DNA from: Homalodisca vitripennis
Lineage: Eukaryota; Arthropoda; Insecta; Hemiptera; Cicadellidae
Direction: 5' to 3'
Assembly (NCBI RefSeq): GCF_021130785.1
Contig: NC_060212.1
Location: forward strand, 145,660,501-145,724,500
Length of the DNA: 64,000 nucleotides
The stretch's first letter is position 1; every line of letters begins with the position of its first letter. Both the position numbers and the translations under genes were made by a program. The notes beneath the pieces are model-generated. The model was not told the DNA's origin. It saw only the letters and a program-made list of their open reading frames with translations, and made no database searches. Positions 36,186-47,850 of this stretch are shown piece by piece.

Positions 36186-38300
36186 ATTGTTATGGTGACA
36201 GATAAAGATGTACTATAACACCAGCTTCCCCGGAATTAAAAAGTAGTGGCGTTTGAAGAACATCGAATTAGTAAAAGAAGAACCATTAGGAACCCTTATA
36301 GTCACGTCACTGATAGTCACGGGAGATTGCAATGGGAGCAGATAATGACGTATTGTAATGACAAGGTTTTTGTATCCAAAGGTCTTGGAAGAATCCCACA
36401 TTAGCAGCAGAAGAACTAAAATGGACCCTCACAGTCACGGCCCTGGGAGTGATGGCAGATTGTTATAGTGGCAGATAATATAATGTAACACCAGCGTATC
36501 TGGTATCCAAGTTGGTGACTTTGGAACAATACTCATTAGCAACACAAGAACCGACAGAGGCCCTCGCAGTCACGGCACTGAAAATTAAGCGAGATATTTA
36601 TTGTGGCAGATAATAACGTATTGAAACACCAGCATTTACGGTAGCCACAATCATGTAGGGGCACTGGAAGAATCCTAAATTGGCAGCACAAGAACCAACA
36701 GGGCCCCTCGCAGTCACGGCCCTGGGAGTGACGGGAGATTGTTATAGTGGCAGATAATGACGTATTGTAACACCAACATACCTGGTATCTAAGTTGGTGA
36801 CTTTGGAACAATACTCATTAGCAACACAGGAACCAACAGAGGCCCTCGCAGTCACGGCACTGAAAATTAAGCGAGATATTTATAGTGGCAGATAATGACG
36901 TATTGTAACACCAGCATACCTGGTATCCAAGTTTGTGACTTTGTAACAATTCTCATTAGCAGCAGTAGAAACAACAGGGCCCCTCGCAGTCACGGCCCCG
37001 GGAGTGCCGGGAGATTGTTATAGTGGCAGATAATGAGGTATTGTAACACAAGCATTTACGGTAGCCACATGTAGAGGCACTGGAGGAATCCTACATTGGC
37101 AGCACAAGAACCAACAAGGCCCCTCGCAATCACGGCCCTGGGATTGACGGAAGATTGTTATAGTGGCAGATAATGAGGTATTGTAACACAAGCATACCTG
37201 GTATTCAAGTTGGTGACTTTGTAACAATTCTCATTAGCAGCAGTAGAACCAACAGGGCACCTCGCAGTCACGGCCCCGGGAGTGACGGGAGATTGTTATA
37301 GTGGCAGATAATGAGGTATTGTAACACAAGCATACCTGGTATTCAAGTTGGTGACTTTGTAACAATTCTCATTAGCAGCAGTAGAACCAACAGGGCCCCT
37401 CGCAGTCACGGCCCCGGTGGTGACGGGAGATTGTTATAGTGGCAGATAATGAGGTATTGTAACACAAGCATACCTGGTATTCAAGTTGGTGACTTCGTAA
37501 CAATTCTCATTAGCAGCAGTAGAACCAACAGGGCCCCTCGCAGACACGGCCCTGGGAGTGACGGGAGATTGTTATAGTGGCAGATAATGAGGTATTGTAA
37601 CACAAGCATTTACGGTAGCCACATGTAGAGGCACTGGAGGAATCCTACATTGGCAGCACAAGAACCAACAAGGCCCCTCGCAATCACGGCCCTGGGATTG
37701 ACGGGAGATTGTTATAGTGGCAGATAATGAGGTATTGTAACACAAGCATACCTGGTATTCAAGTTGGTGACTTTGTAACAATTCTCATTAGCAGCAGTAG
37801 AACCAACAGGGCCCCTCGCAGTCACGGCCCCGGTGGTGACGGGAGATTGTTATAGTGGCAGATAATGAGGTATTGTAACACAAGCATACCTGGTATTCAA
37901 GTTGGTGACTTTGTAACAATTCTCATTAGCAGCAGTAGAACCAACAGGGCCCCTCGCAGACACGGCCCTGGGAGTGACGGGAGATTGTTATAGTGGCAGA
38001 TAATGAGGTATTGTAACACCAAGCATACCTGGTATTCAAGTTGGTGACTTTGTAACAATTCTCATTAGCAGCAGTAGAACCAACAGGGCACCTCGCAGTC
38101 ACGGCCCCGGGAGTGACGGGAGATTGTTATAGTGGCAGATAATGAGGTATTGTAACACAAGCATACCTGGTATTCAAGTTGGTGACTTTGTAACAATTCT
38201 CATTAGCAGCAGTAGAACCAACAGGGCCCCTCGCAGACACAGCCCTGGGAGTGACGGGAGATTGTTATAGTGGCAGATAATGACGTATTGTAACACCGGT
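36186..38300. repeat. 138-bp tandem repeat array with higher-order structure
   Basis: About 15 units of roughly 138 bp, each with GATTGTTATAGTGGCAGATA, a ..TATTGTAACAC block and CCCCTCGCAGTCACGGCCC. Two unit types occur. Type A has ACCTGGTATTCAAGTTGGTG and ATTCTCATTAGCAGCAG; type B has TTTACGGTAGCCACATGTAG and ATCCTACATTGGCAGCAC. Type B recurs at about 36630, 37055 and 37610, giving multi-unit periods of 3 and then 4 units; 37018-37227 and 37572-37781 are nearly identical. The left edge is more diverged. Because 138 is divisible by three, minus-strand frames stay open; I do not regard them as genes. Confidence 0.92.
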
Positions 38301-38560
38301 TTCACTGGTGGCCGGTGGCGGTGGCGGTGGTCGACTGTCACATTAGTTTATGGCGTAATTAGTGCTAACAGTTAGTTGTTGGATGAACATCGTTTTAACA
38401 CATAATCACTCGCCATTACACGGCACTGGACTGTGAGGAGCCGGCTTATCGTCCGTACAATCACAATTACATGTCATCACTGGCAGAGTGCTCGCTTGCT
38501 TGCTTGGCTCTCTCTTCTCCCGTACAGTTCATATGTGCTCCCAGGCACAATTTCTGAGAT
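38301..38560. other. GC-richer flank of the 138-bp array
   Basis: Starts with GGTGGCCGGTGGCGGTGGCG, a short GGTGGC-type repeat, then TTTATGGCGTAATTAGTGC, which combines Hox-type TTTATGG and TAATTA cores, near 38350-38365. No gene. Possible regulatory patch. Confidence 0.3.
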
Positions 38561-39169
38561 CGCTTAATTTCTAAAAGTAACTAGCTCGATCCCCAAATCG
38601 ATTAAGACTTTCCTATTTATGTCACTCCAGTCGTATTAAGAAATTCCTGACTATGTTTCAACGACCTTGTGATAAAACCCCACGTATTTAATTTTGTAAA
38701 TCTTTGCAATACTACATTTACGTCAATCGTGTATTTTTTTTATTTTTTTGTAACTTCCAAAAATGAGCCTTCAATTTGTAAAGTTGTTGCTGAGTATGCC
38801 TTTTTGGTCACCGATAGTTTTGCTCGACTAACTCCATTTAGGAAAAGGAAAAGATTCAATAAAACAAACTCATGTTATAAGAGTTTCATTCTTTTATGCA
38901 ATTACCTAAAACGAAGCTTCCAGAATAATTCCTTTTACTAGATTATAGGCACACGGATATTATACTCAGCCAAAACAAGACAAATTATAAGATTAGTCAG
39001 TATATCTACCAAAAAGCATATTACTTGAATTTAACGAGAAAATTTAGTTGAGAATACTTTTAGAAATGTATTCTATGAATAATAGAAAGAAACCTCTCGT
39101 TTCACAGTGATCTCTAAGAAACATTTATTAAATATTTCCATTACGCCATTAGAGTTAGGTTTACACTAA
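38561..39169. other. AT-rich DNA, no gene
   Basis: A 90-codon open frame (38669-38941 +), Phe/Asn/Lys-rich, resembles nothing known. Confidence 0.4.
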
Positions 39170-39229
39170 GACGTTATCAACGTGGCACACTTTGAAGTTT
39201 TTGCGTTGCTCAAGGTAAAATTTGTACCG

Positions 39230-39650
39230 GTAATAAAAGGCACTGGTGTTCCTCTGTCGGGGTTTTCAGCTTTGTGATTTTTTACTCGCCGCCTCCTTTT
39301 TACCTCATCTTCAGCGTCACCATCGACTGCGGCCGACCCAAACCCTGCGTGCGGTGTGGGGAACCACGGAGTCATCAAAACCGAAGGATCCGGGCCAAAA
39401 CATTAAACAGGAGCTGTAAAAGATGGACGGTAATTAAATGTGATGGAGTGGCACGGCGCATCTCCACCACCGCCGCCGCCGCCGCGCCGGGGGCAGCAGG
39501 CGAAGGCGAGGCGACTGGCCTTGTAGCGGTCACCGACCCCTACACATAGTGCACGCCGGCCTAGTGAATAAATCAGGTGCAGGTCTGCCCAGCCACCACC
39601 CACCCACTACAGGCGTGATATATCCAACGTGCCGATGACTAATCGAATTT
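39230..39650. other. CpG-rich island with (CCG)n run
   Basis: GC-rich with CACCACCGCCGCCGCCGCC and GCGCCGGGGGCAGCAGG at about 39466-39500. Just upstream, GACGGTAATTAAATGTGATG (39424-39443) contains a TAATTA core. Open frames on both strands (39274-39549 +, 39403-39603 -) overlap and encode Ala/Gly runs from the triplet repeat. Not recognised as a gene. Confidence 0.4.
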
Positions 39651-39844
39651 CTAGGATCCTCTCCTGACATAAGTGAGCCTAATTTATGATAATGGACTGG
39701 ACGGTCTTCATGTTAAATAATTACTAGTTTTACTTTCTGTTAGGACCACTGTCTCTTTTTATAACTAGTAGAGCGATGCGACACTTGTCATATAGTACAG
39801 GATCCAAGGACCAATTTCCATTTTATAAGCACATTTTCATGAAG

Positions 39845-39847
<3 letters not shown>

Positions 39848-39893
<46 letters not shown>
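39848..39893. repeat. (TA)23 microsatellite
   Basis: 46 bases of pure alternating A/T. Confidence 0.97.
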
Positions 39894-39896
<3 letters not shown>

Positions 39897-41244
39897 TCCT
39901 AAGTATATAATTCTTCGTCAACCACGCTAGTTCTGGTCGAGGTCAATCAATATGGGAGGATATAAAAAGTGTTAAAAATATAAAACGACAGTTTTTATCT
40001 GATTATATTTTTTTAGCACTATGGACGTAAAATTTCACAATTAGAAAACTAGATAAAGAGACCGAAAGTCGTCATTATAAGGATCTGTGCAAGGTTAGCT
40101 GACATTTATTTAAAATTTATTCACGCATCTGCTTATTTTCAAGGACGTCAAGCCAAGAAAATACGTCCTGAGAAAAATTCTCATTTCATATTTTTAACTG
40201 TTTCAAATCCCTCCCAATTTCACCAATACTAAAAAGTTCAAACTGATGATCTATATCTTGCTTTAGGGAAATTTCCCAAGCGACTAAAAAATTCACGTTG
40301 CCCGCTTATTCAGTGCAAATTGGCTCTAGGCTCCTGAACTAATAGGTCAGTTACTAAGAATACTGTTATCCTTACTTAGATGGATACTTAGATACTTACT
40401 TCATGCAAGGAACTAAAAAGGTTTAAATTCCAACAGTGCGGACTGAAACAAATATTAAAACATTGAGATATTTTCTCATTTCCTGGTTTCTCTCTCATAC
40501 TAAAACCTAACCTTACAATTTTCGTAAGGACTGTGTACCGCACCTTTTTCCTTTTGTTTCGAAAGAATATGAGCAGATCGCCAAAACATCGATGCCATAA
40601 ACTCGTGCTTAGTAGTATGTTTAGTGGTCCATAAACCTTTTTAATAGCCGTAAACATTAAAACGTTGCCAATTTACTTGCTTTCCGCTGGGACAGTTTTT
40701 GGTTGCCGATAATTTTTTCTTATTAGGCACGTACTGCAGCCGTCCCGGAACGGTCCAGGTCCAGTTGATCTCGGGCTCGCCCTTTTTTCAGCTTCAATAT
40801 ACGTGCAATCAAATGGGCACACGTGCACTGCAAGAACATTCTGGGTTACTAATTCCTAAACAGTCATAAACTGCTGTGCAAAAGCGGTATGAGCGACAAA
40901 ATCAATCTGTTGTGTTATAATACATTAAATAATGTTATGACGGGTATTATGACAACTCTTAAGCAATTAACGCGAAGCAATAAGGATCTAGGTTAAGTAT
41001 TCTGACCTTGACCCGTGATATTAATTCATATCTCGTACAGCTTCGTTATGATTTCGTAGACTATTAAATAGACGATTCAATCGAGTTCAAATACAGAAAA
41101 TCTATTGTAAACATTGATAAACAGCCAAACTACTTATAACTTTGTTCCTTTATTTGTGAAACAATAAATCAAGTGTAACACATATATAGAGTTTTAAAAA
41201 CTATAATATGAACCATATTAGAAAGCCACATTATATGTGTTTCA
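39894..41244. other. AT-rich DNA, no gene
   Basis: A slightly GC-richer patch lies at 40725-40860. The 89-codon open frame at 40388-40657 (-) is unrecognised. Confidence 0.4.
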
Positions 41245-41560
41245 CTTTTGTTCCTTAAATGTAGGACTGAAGGTCCACGTCTACTTTTGAAAAGGACGAA
41301 TGACGTGCTTCTGCACAATGACAGACACAGGACTGTGTGTCCACGCTGACACCTGCTGACTAAGGTAAACGGACTGTAGGTCCACGTAAGGTAGGTAAAA
41401 CTTTCGGGGCCATTTCTTATCTACTTTCTTATGGGGCGGACACTGAGTCCACGGTCCCAGCCTGGGATGCACTGTCCGACTCACGGGGTTCTTTTCGCGA
41501 AAGGTTGCCAAGGAATCGTTCTCACACTGCAATACTTGAACGGGTGTTTTGGGAGTTGTG
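41245..41560 (-). repeat. Duplicated segment, copy 1, with coding-like minus frame
   Basis: Shares with 42570-42800 the plus-strand landmarks GGTAAACGGACT, GGCCTGGGA/AGCCTGGGA, GGTTCTTTT.GCGAAA, CAAGGAAT.GT.CTCACACTG and CGGGTGTTT. The minus-strand frame (41281-41532) reads QCENDSLATFREKNP, and copy 2 reads QCEYNSLLTFRQKKP. Repeated short TCCACG words also occur within this copy. I do not recognise the protein; it may be a piece of a transposon ORF. Confidence 0.55.
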
Positions 41561-42145
41561 GGAGAGAAAATGTTTAAAAAATTGTTTATACTGCAGGTTT
41601 GCTATTTTAATAAACATGCGGTAGTTGTTCGTTCAAATAATTAGCAAAATTTTCGTATTATGTTTCTATTACAAATTAAATTTTTAATATAATTTAGCTC
41701 TTGATAAGACATGTTGGTACTTGCACTTGTATTATAATATGAACTAAGTTTCGTTTAGTTGTTGGTTTGTAATACTTTGTAATACGCTAAGCGCCACTAT
41801 TTAGTGTAATAAAGTAGATTGGTCCTTTATAGTTAACTATTTAACGTAATGTGATACAAATTATCCATGTGAAATATTATATATGAACTAAATATGGTTG
41901 TTTTAACTTTGGATGGTAGTAATATAACAATAAACGTGCTAGTATACTTGAATGTAAAGCAACGATGAATCAAGGAGATGAATAATCGAGGAGATGGATA
42001 ATTATTACAATCTTAATAATTAAAAGTAAAAAAACAAAAAACTAGTAGTTTTTAGTAGTAGTTAAAAGTAGTTTTTTCCTATATTAATTTAATTTATTCA
42101 GAAATTATGTAGCAAACTTAATGCTGTTTTTACTAGGTATGTGGG

Positions 42146-42148
<3 letters not shown>
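41561..42148. other. AT-rich spacer
   Basis: No gene or repeat seen. Confidence 0.4.

Positions 42149-42194
<46 letters not shown>
42149..42194. repeat. (TA)23 microsatellite
   Basis: 46 bases of alternating T/A, followed by TGTGTATATT. Second such tract within 2.3 kb. Confidence 0.97.
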
Positions 42195-42198
<4 letters not shown>

Positions 42199-42299
42199 AT
42201 ATTTTCATTTTTCTCTTTATTTCATTACATAGATTTATTTCTTGTGATATAAGACTTCTTTATATAATTTAGCTTTAATTATTTAATGTTATGTATTTT

Positions 42300-42420
42300 G
42301 AAGTGTATTTCTAGAATACTTTTGTATATCCAAATGCTATATTGTTATCCTATTGAATATAAAGATCTACTTTGTCTTAATTTTTTTGTGCAAATAAACG
42401 TGATTTGATTTTTTTTTTAT
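42300..42420 (+). repeat. Possible LINE 3' tail
   Basis: GCAAATAAACGTGATTTGAT followed by T9, preceded by AT-rich UTR-like DNA, resembles the AATAAA plus short repeated tail of the LINE relics at 4.45 and 5.5 kb. No coding part is visible upstream. Confidence 0.3.
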
Positions 42421-42569
42421 TTGACTTACTGTAAATAAATATGACTCATTAGTAATACACTCAGATAGTCAAAATAATGCTATTTGGGATTTGTTTTGAA
42501 AAATAATCACAATTAGATATGCAATTCATGTTTTTGGTTCTTTTCAATTCATGCTTAAGTTTTGGTTTG

Positions 42570-42872
42570 AGTGATAAATAAATGGATGGTCCTTTTGACT
42601 TGAAAGGTAAACGGACTAGGTCTACGCCGTAAAACTGTCCAGAATATTTCTCAAGGGTGGATACTAGGCCAACAACGATTATGGCCTGGGACCCAATGTC
42701 CAATCTCGGGTTTCTTTTGGCGAAAAGTTAACAAGGAATTGTACTCACACTGCAGTAATTGAGCGGGTGTTTCGGCATCCAAACTAGAGAAAATATTCAA
42801 CTGCTTGTCGTACGGTAAAAAAACTGGAGGTCTATAATCTTTCGCAAATGTAATTTTAACTTTGCCATTCAC
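42570..42872 (-). repeat. Duplicated segment, copy 2, with coding-like minus frame
   Basis: Same orientation as copy 1, 1.3 kb away. The minus frame 42651-42872 contains ETPAQLLQCEYNSLLTFRQK, corresponding to KTPVQVLQCENDSLATFREK in copy 1. Conserved amino acids with changed codons would suggest an old coding duplication, but the frame ends soon after PGHNRCWPS. Unknown protein. Confidence 0.5.
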
Positions 42873-44404
42873 TTGTAGGTCGTTCCTACAAAGTCTCGTA
42901 AAGATGCGTTAACAATATTGCTGTCGTAATCGTGATGATACACAAATATATGGATAGAGAATGTTTACATCTACATGCTGCAACAGTTAGATCAACTAGT
43001 CAGATTGCACTATATATGGTTTTTCGAATCAGTGATTGCTTAGTCCTAGTAAAAATCAAGTTTCCCGAAGACTGTCAAGAAGGGCTGGTAGCAATGCAAA
43101 AGCGCAAGGCCAGGAGGTTCGGTATAGTGCAGCGTTTTCTTTTTTTTCTCAACCATGTGAAAACTACAGGACCGATTGTTCTGAAATTTTACATTCCGTG
43201 AGTCCCTGGTTAACATGTAGGCCTATTCCTATTTCGAAAATCTCTCCGGGCTACACCCCAATGCTCATGAAAATTCTCTTAACTCTCCATTGTCCATTAT
43301 ATTTATAGACTTGGATTAATAAGCTCATAGTAAATGTGTTTGTAATCAACTCAAGTCAAAGTCAAGAATAATAAGTAGAATAATTTACGCTCAATTAAAC
43401 ATATGATAGTAAATGTTTGATGTTATTCATATGTCAAACTCAGTTACACGTTCCAAATGTCATGATAGGTGCAGTAAACCTTTCTTTTTATGGGTTTGAG
43501 GTTATGGATTTTAATCATCTAATTATCCTACTGGTTTTGATCATAAATGTGTTAACTGAAAAACTAAGGACTTCGACTTAAGTCTCTCTTTGGACTAGGA
43601 TTTCTCCGCACTGGTCTACAACAATTCAATAGATACTTAATCTTTGGATCTATTCAATAAAATATCATGCAATATTGCAGAGAACTTGCAGAGGTACTTA
43701 TAATCAACAGTTTTACTCTCCGACTTCAGGGTCGTATCACTTAAATATGAAATGGAGCAAGAGATTGTAATATCTGATAGTCACTGTATCACTTATCTCA
43801 GCATTGTTTGGAATGCCATATAAAAAGATATCCTTATGGTGTCCCAGTTTTTCAAAATGAAATTTGCGAGCTAGTAAATAAATAAAAAATGCCTTTATTC
43901 CTTTATTCAACAACGTCAAAGACTTCTACGTAACTTAAGTCATAAAAAGACGAAATAACGACTTGGAGATATAAATAATTTATTTCTAAAAGTTGCGGCA
44001 GTGCCATAGATAAACTTACCCAATTAACTATATCTTCAAATGCTTTCTAAATTTATCTCTAAATTTCCTGCACACATGAGTCTTAAAACCTTAGGGGTTG
44101 TGTTTTTACACCTAGGAGCGAAATAGGAGATGATCCTTCTTTCAAAATCCAGTCATTTCGGATAGCATTTCCGCCCTATATTAGAACCTCTCACCAAGGC
44201 AGTGGGGCTTCTTGTGGGACAACGTATTGTGCATAATTTATATAGACAACGCTCCGGCAGAATCGGAAAAGGAATAAACGTAATAATTCGTCCCAAGTCA
44301 AAATCATAACAGATGGCAAAATGAGGAGTTTTTGCATTCGTTCATTAACCTCACTCTAAATGATGTTATCATAAACTATACAACAATAACAGAAAACTGA
44401 AAGT
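42873..44404. other. AT-rich DNA; possible dispersed repeat near 43050-43300
   Basis: Around 43130-43210 the words AACTACAGGACCGATTGTTC and TGAAATTTTACATTCCGTGA look like dispersed insect repeats, but there is no second copy in this window to confirm it. Two overlapping frames of about 90 codons (42932-43201, 43036-43308) are unrecognised. Confidence 0.3.
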
Positions 44405-44965
44405 AATAGAGACTGTGTTAGATGAAAACCTGTCCGCCTCTGGTAGAAGAGTTCTGAACCTGTACGGTGTCTTCAGACTTTCCAAATCAAGTTGAGCATT
44501 CGAAGGTACTATTTCGTAACCTAAGTTAGTGACAGCATGAGATAAAGCTTATCCGCTTCTGGTAGCAGATAGATGAACCTGTACGGAATTTCAATCTTTC
44601 CAAAGTAAGTTGAACATACAATAAATAGAATTTCGTAACGTGTGAGCACGAATGGCAGATGGCTGAACCTGTACGGACTCTACAGTCTTTCCAAAGCATG
44701 TTGAACATTCGAAGGTACAATTTCGTTAATTATGTTAGTGACAGCATGACATGAAACTTGTCTGCTTATGGTAGCAGATGGCTGAATCTTTACGGACTCT
44801 AAAGTCTTTCCAAAGCATATTGAACATTCGAAGATACAATTTCGTAAGTTATATTAAGAACAGTAAGAGATGAAAGTTGTCTGCTTCTGGTAGCAGATGG
44901 CTGAATTTGTACGGACTCTCCAGCCTTTCCAAAGCATGCTGACAATTTGACATCTGAAATATACT
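44405..44965 (+). repeat. ~119-bp tandem repeat, five diverged units
   Basis: Each unit carries CTTCTGGTAGCAGATGGCTG, TGTACGGACTCTACAGTCTT, CCAAAGCATGTTGAACATTC and a following AATTTCGTAA, with variants. The CTGAAC/GAAT.TGTACGG anchor occurs near 44455, 44572, 44664, 44783 and 44903; one unit is shorter by about 27 bp. Confidence 0.85.
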
Positions 44966-45169
44966 ATAGACTCATCTTGAAATAGAGCAGGAGAAAAGTT
45001 GAAACTCTCATCCATACTGTTGTATAATATTCGTGAAAGGTTTTGCTAAGACTTCTCGTTGACATGAATTTTTGAAAGCGAAAAACGAACCGGGGGCCGT
45101 CAAAGACCATAACAAAACGTGGAGTATCATCTTATCCATTGGAGCACACGGGTGGAATATTTCAGAGAC

Positions 45170-45660
45170 AATATTGGTCTGACCTTCAACAAGAAAGCGG
45201 TCTGCGGTCTGAATGGGATCGGGATAAGGATAAAATAAAATGTGAGTCCTTTCTCCCAGATCGGGCGCTGTGATGGGTCAGACACTGGACACCGGTTGTG
45301 ACCTGGTCGCGGCCGGCCCGGCTGACACCACCGTTACATGTGACAGGTTCCCTATTGTCCTCACACTCAGAACTTAATGTGGGTGTAAGCATTAATATCC
45401 CGACTCCCGCGGCCGCCTCCCAATCGTATTTGTCCGGCTTAGCCGACAATGGCTGGCTTACTTTTACGGCCGACTCCTGTTGGTCGGGAACCCGAAGTAT
45501 TTGGGACGTTGACCTGATGGGACGGAGGGAGTTGTTATTGGGAGTAATCCGCGATAACGTCCGAGCTTTAGTTGTGTTTGTTGATTGATACTGTGAAAAT
45601 AATCGGTTAGATGTTGCCGGCAGGACGTTAAAGCTCTTTATTAGCGCGGGTCGTAGTTGG
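45170..45660. other. CpG-rich island
   Basis: GC-rich, with GACCTGGTCGCGGCCGGCCC at about 45300-45320 and CTCCCGCGGCCGCCTCCC near 45404. GTAAGCATTAATATCCCG contains an ATTAAT core. Open frames on both strands (45186-45449 -, 45298-45588 +) overlap and are unrecognised. Confidence 0.4.
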
Positions 45661-47059
45661 CTCGTTCACCACACGATTTTAGAAAAAGCAGTTATAATAA
45701 AGTTGAATATTAAGATTTCAGCATTATTTTCTAACACTGTATAATTTGCCTGCATAGCGGACGATTTCTAACCCGTTCAAAATAGATATGATCATCAGAC
45801 GTTTCTCAAGTTTATCAGATTACTGAAGATTGAACATGTTCACAAAACCAATAGGTTGCTTCAACTCGCAAATAATAAAGTTCCTCAAAATTGGCAGATC
45901 GATGATTTAGAACTGCAATGTTTCAAAGACACTCAATCATTTTTTTCCCAAGCATAGGAGTCTTCTATACTCTGTCCAGCTAAACTTAGCCCCTGAAGCT
46001 TTTTAATCGTTACATAAACACGCACACAGCTGGGAACGTCCTTAATCCCTTACTACCCGCTTATTTCTTGAGATGAAAACAATATCATCTGAAGTATCAC
46101 CTATCACCTATTAACCTATACCCATCCCTCCTCCAACCACCAATCTTTAAGAGTCAGCGATGGTGCCGACAAACGTTCCACCTGAAAGTTTGTGTCTCTC
46201 TCACTGTCTTGTTTTGATTCACTTTTGATAACTGGCAGTGTGATAACAGACTTAGCCTCGAGGAAATCTCTTTCAATGGAATTAAGACGTACAGTGTTAA
46301 AAGTTGTTGAAGACAATCCAAAGAAGAAATTATACACTGTGAAAAAAATTAACATTCCTTTTTTAAATTGGTTTGATTACCTACACTTTACTAAGAGTAA
46401 GCTATTAAGTTCATCTGTAAAATATAAGTTACGCTTGTGATGATCGAAAACAGAGGTTCTCGTTCACCTCTAGAAACCACCTTCTAGAGAATGTTCACAT
46501 TTTATCTCAATATACAATCCTCATTTTTTTAATCACCTGGCGCAACGTATGCTTATGAGGTTTATTATTTTGAAATTCAACTGTATATAAACTGATTTTG
46601 ACGAAACGCTACTGTCTCAAATAAATATGCGCATTAGATGCGTATACCTTTATGTATTAGATTCTCATACCTGTTTCTTTACTGAACTCTCTGAACACTT
46701 AAACTTCCATAGTAAATATAGTCGTTGTTTTTTATTTTGATTCCTACATGCATTATCCTTGAAAGATGAAAGTTCCATCAGACTGAACGTTTTAGTCAAA
46801 CTTTAGTATAGTAATTCTGGATTCGTGATAACGGAAGTTACATTCAGACCTAATTTCACATATTCTTCTCTTTTTACTTCTATTAGTGCAACTTTCTTGT
46901 ACTTCATCAGAGTAAACCCAATTACTTCTAAATGTATGTTTTCGAGTATGCATTCAAAATAATGTCTTGAATACATTTTATCGATGCTCCTGACAATATT
47001 TTGTATTGTATTTTGTTTCGCCTTATTTGGCTGGTAGGCCGTATCTTTGTCAAATCGTG
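45661..47059. other. AT-rich DNA, no gene
   Basis: Overlapping opposite-strand frames at 46116-46355 (-) and 46192-46440 (+) have no known relatives. No repeats seen. Confidence 0.4.
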
Positions 47060-47094
47060 AAATATTTTGTGGTTATATATAGGCTGTAACAGTT

Positions 47095-47850
47095 GGCTGT
47101 CGGTTACTTCAGTGATTCCTCGAGGCTCGATATTGGGTCCTTTCCTGTTTTCCGTCTATGCAAATAATCTTCCGGCCAAAATTGGCTGTAATATTTTTTG
47201 CTAAGCCGATGACACAACACTTATGTCCTCGTCTGACCTAAAAGAGATTTGATAAATCTATCAATGGCACATAATTAGATCTTGGCAGACGGGTTTCATC
47301 AAACGGCTTCCACTTGAATGAGAAAAATAAGAAAATGAGAAAAAAACACATAATGGTGTTTTCACCATGTGGTAGTCATAGGTATTTAAAAGTTAATAAG
47401 ACATTCCCTTCAGCTTTTGCTGTCTTCTTCTCATTGTTATTAACGAAAAGGTGCATTGGTTTAACCACATAGATAAACTATCCACTAAGCTGATATCGCT
47501 TGTGTTTGCTTTCAGAACCTTATTCAAATAGTCAGCAAATACGCCATTCTGAATGTTGGCTATGCTTATGTGCGCAGTAGAATAAAATATGCTGATGGGT
47601 TTTGAGGGATTTCCTCTGAATTTCAAAGAGCTCTTAAAATGCATAAGAACATCGTACGTGTCACAATTTACAGTATGCCAAGTAATCGTGATCATTGCAG
47701 GCCTCTCTTCAGGCATCTCGATTATTTAACCCTTCCAAGTATTTATACATCCATGAGGTGTTGCGATTCTTTAAATATAACTATAAATAATCCTTCGGTA
47801 TTTCAAAACTGCATTGCTCGGCGTTTCTGCACTTAGATGGTTCACCATAT
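47095..47850 (+). pseudogene. LINE reverse-transcriptase relic
   Basis: The plus-strand translation near 47115-47230 reads VIPRGSILGPFLFSVYANNLP and, across an in-frame stop, ADDTTLMSSSDL, matching the GVPQGS-LGP-LF-IYINDLP and FADDT blocks (active-site YADD replaced by stop-ADD). Further on come HWFNHIDKLSTKLIS (about 47452) and, in another frame, IVRVT...DHCRPLFRHLDYLTLPSIYT (47645-47750), the QKR-IR and LP-IYI blocks. Many stops and frameshifts; blocks between them are lost or scrambled. An old dead copy. The 107-codon minus frame over it (47393-47716) is a shadow. Confidence 0.75.

Noticed and set aside
44405..44965. CRISPR-like array
   Set aside because: Units are long diverged tandem repeats without unique spacers, in eukaryotic DNA.
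47393..47716. 107-codon minus-strand frame
   Set aside because: Shadow of the plus-strand LINE relic, whose motifs are recognisable in the other direction.
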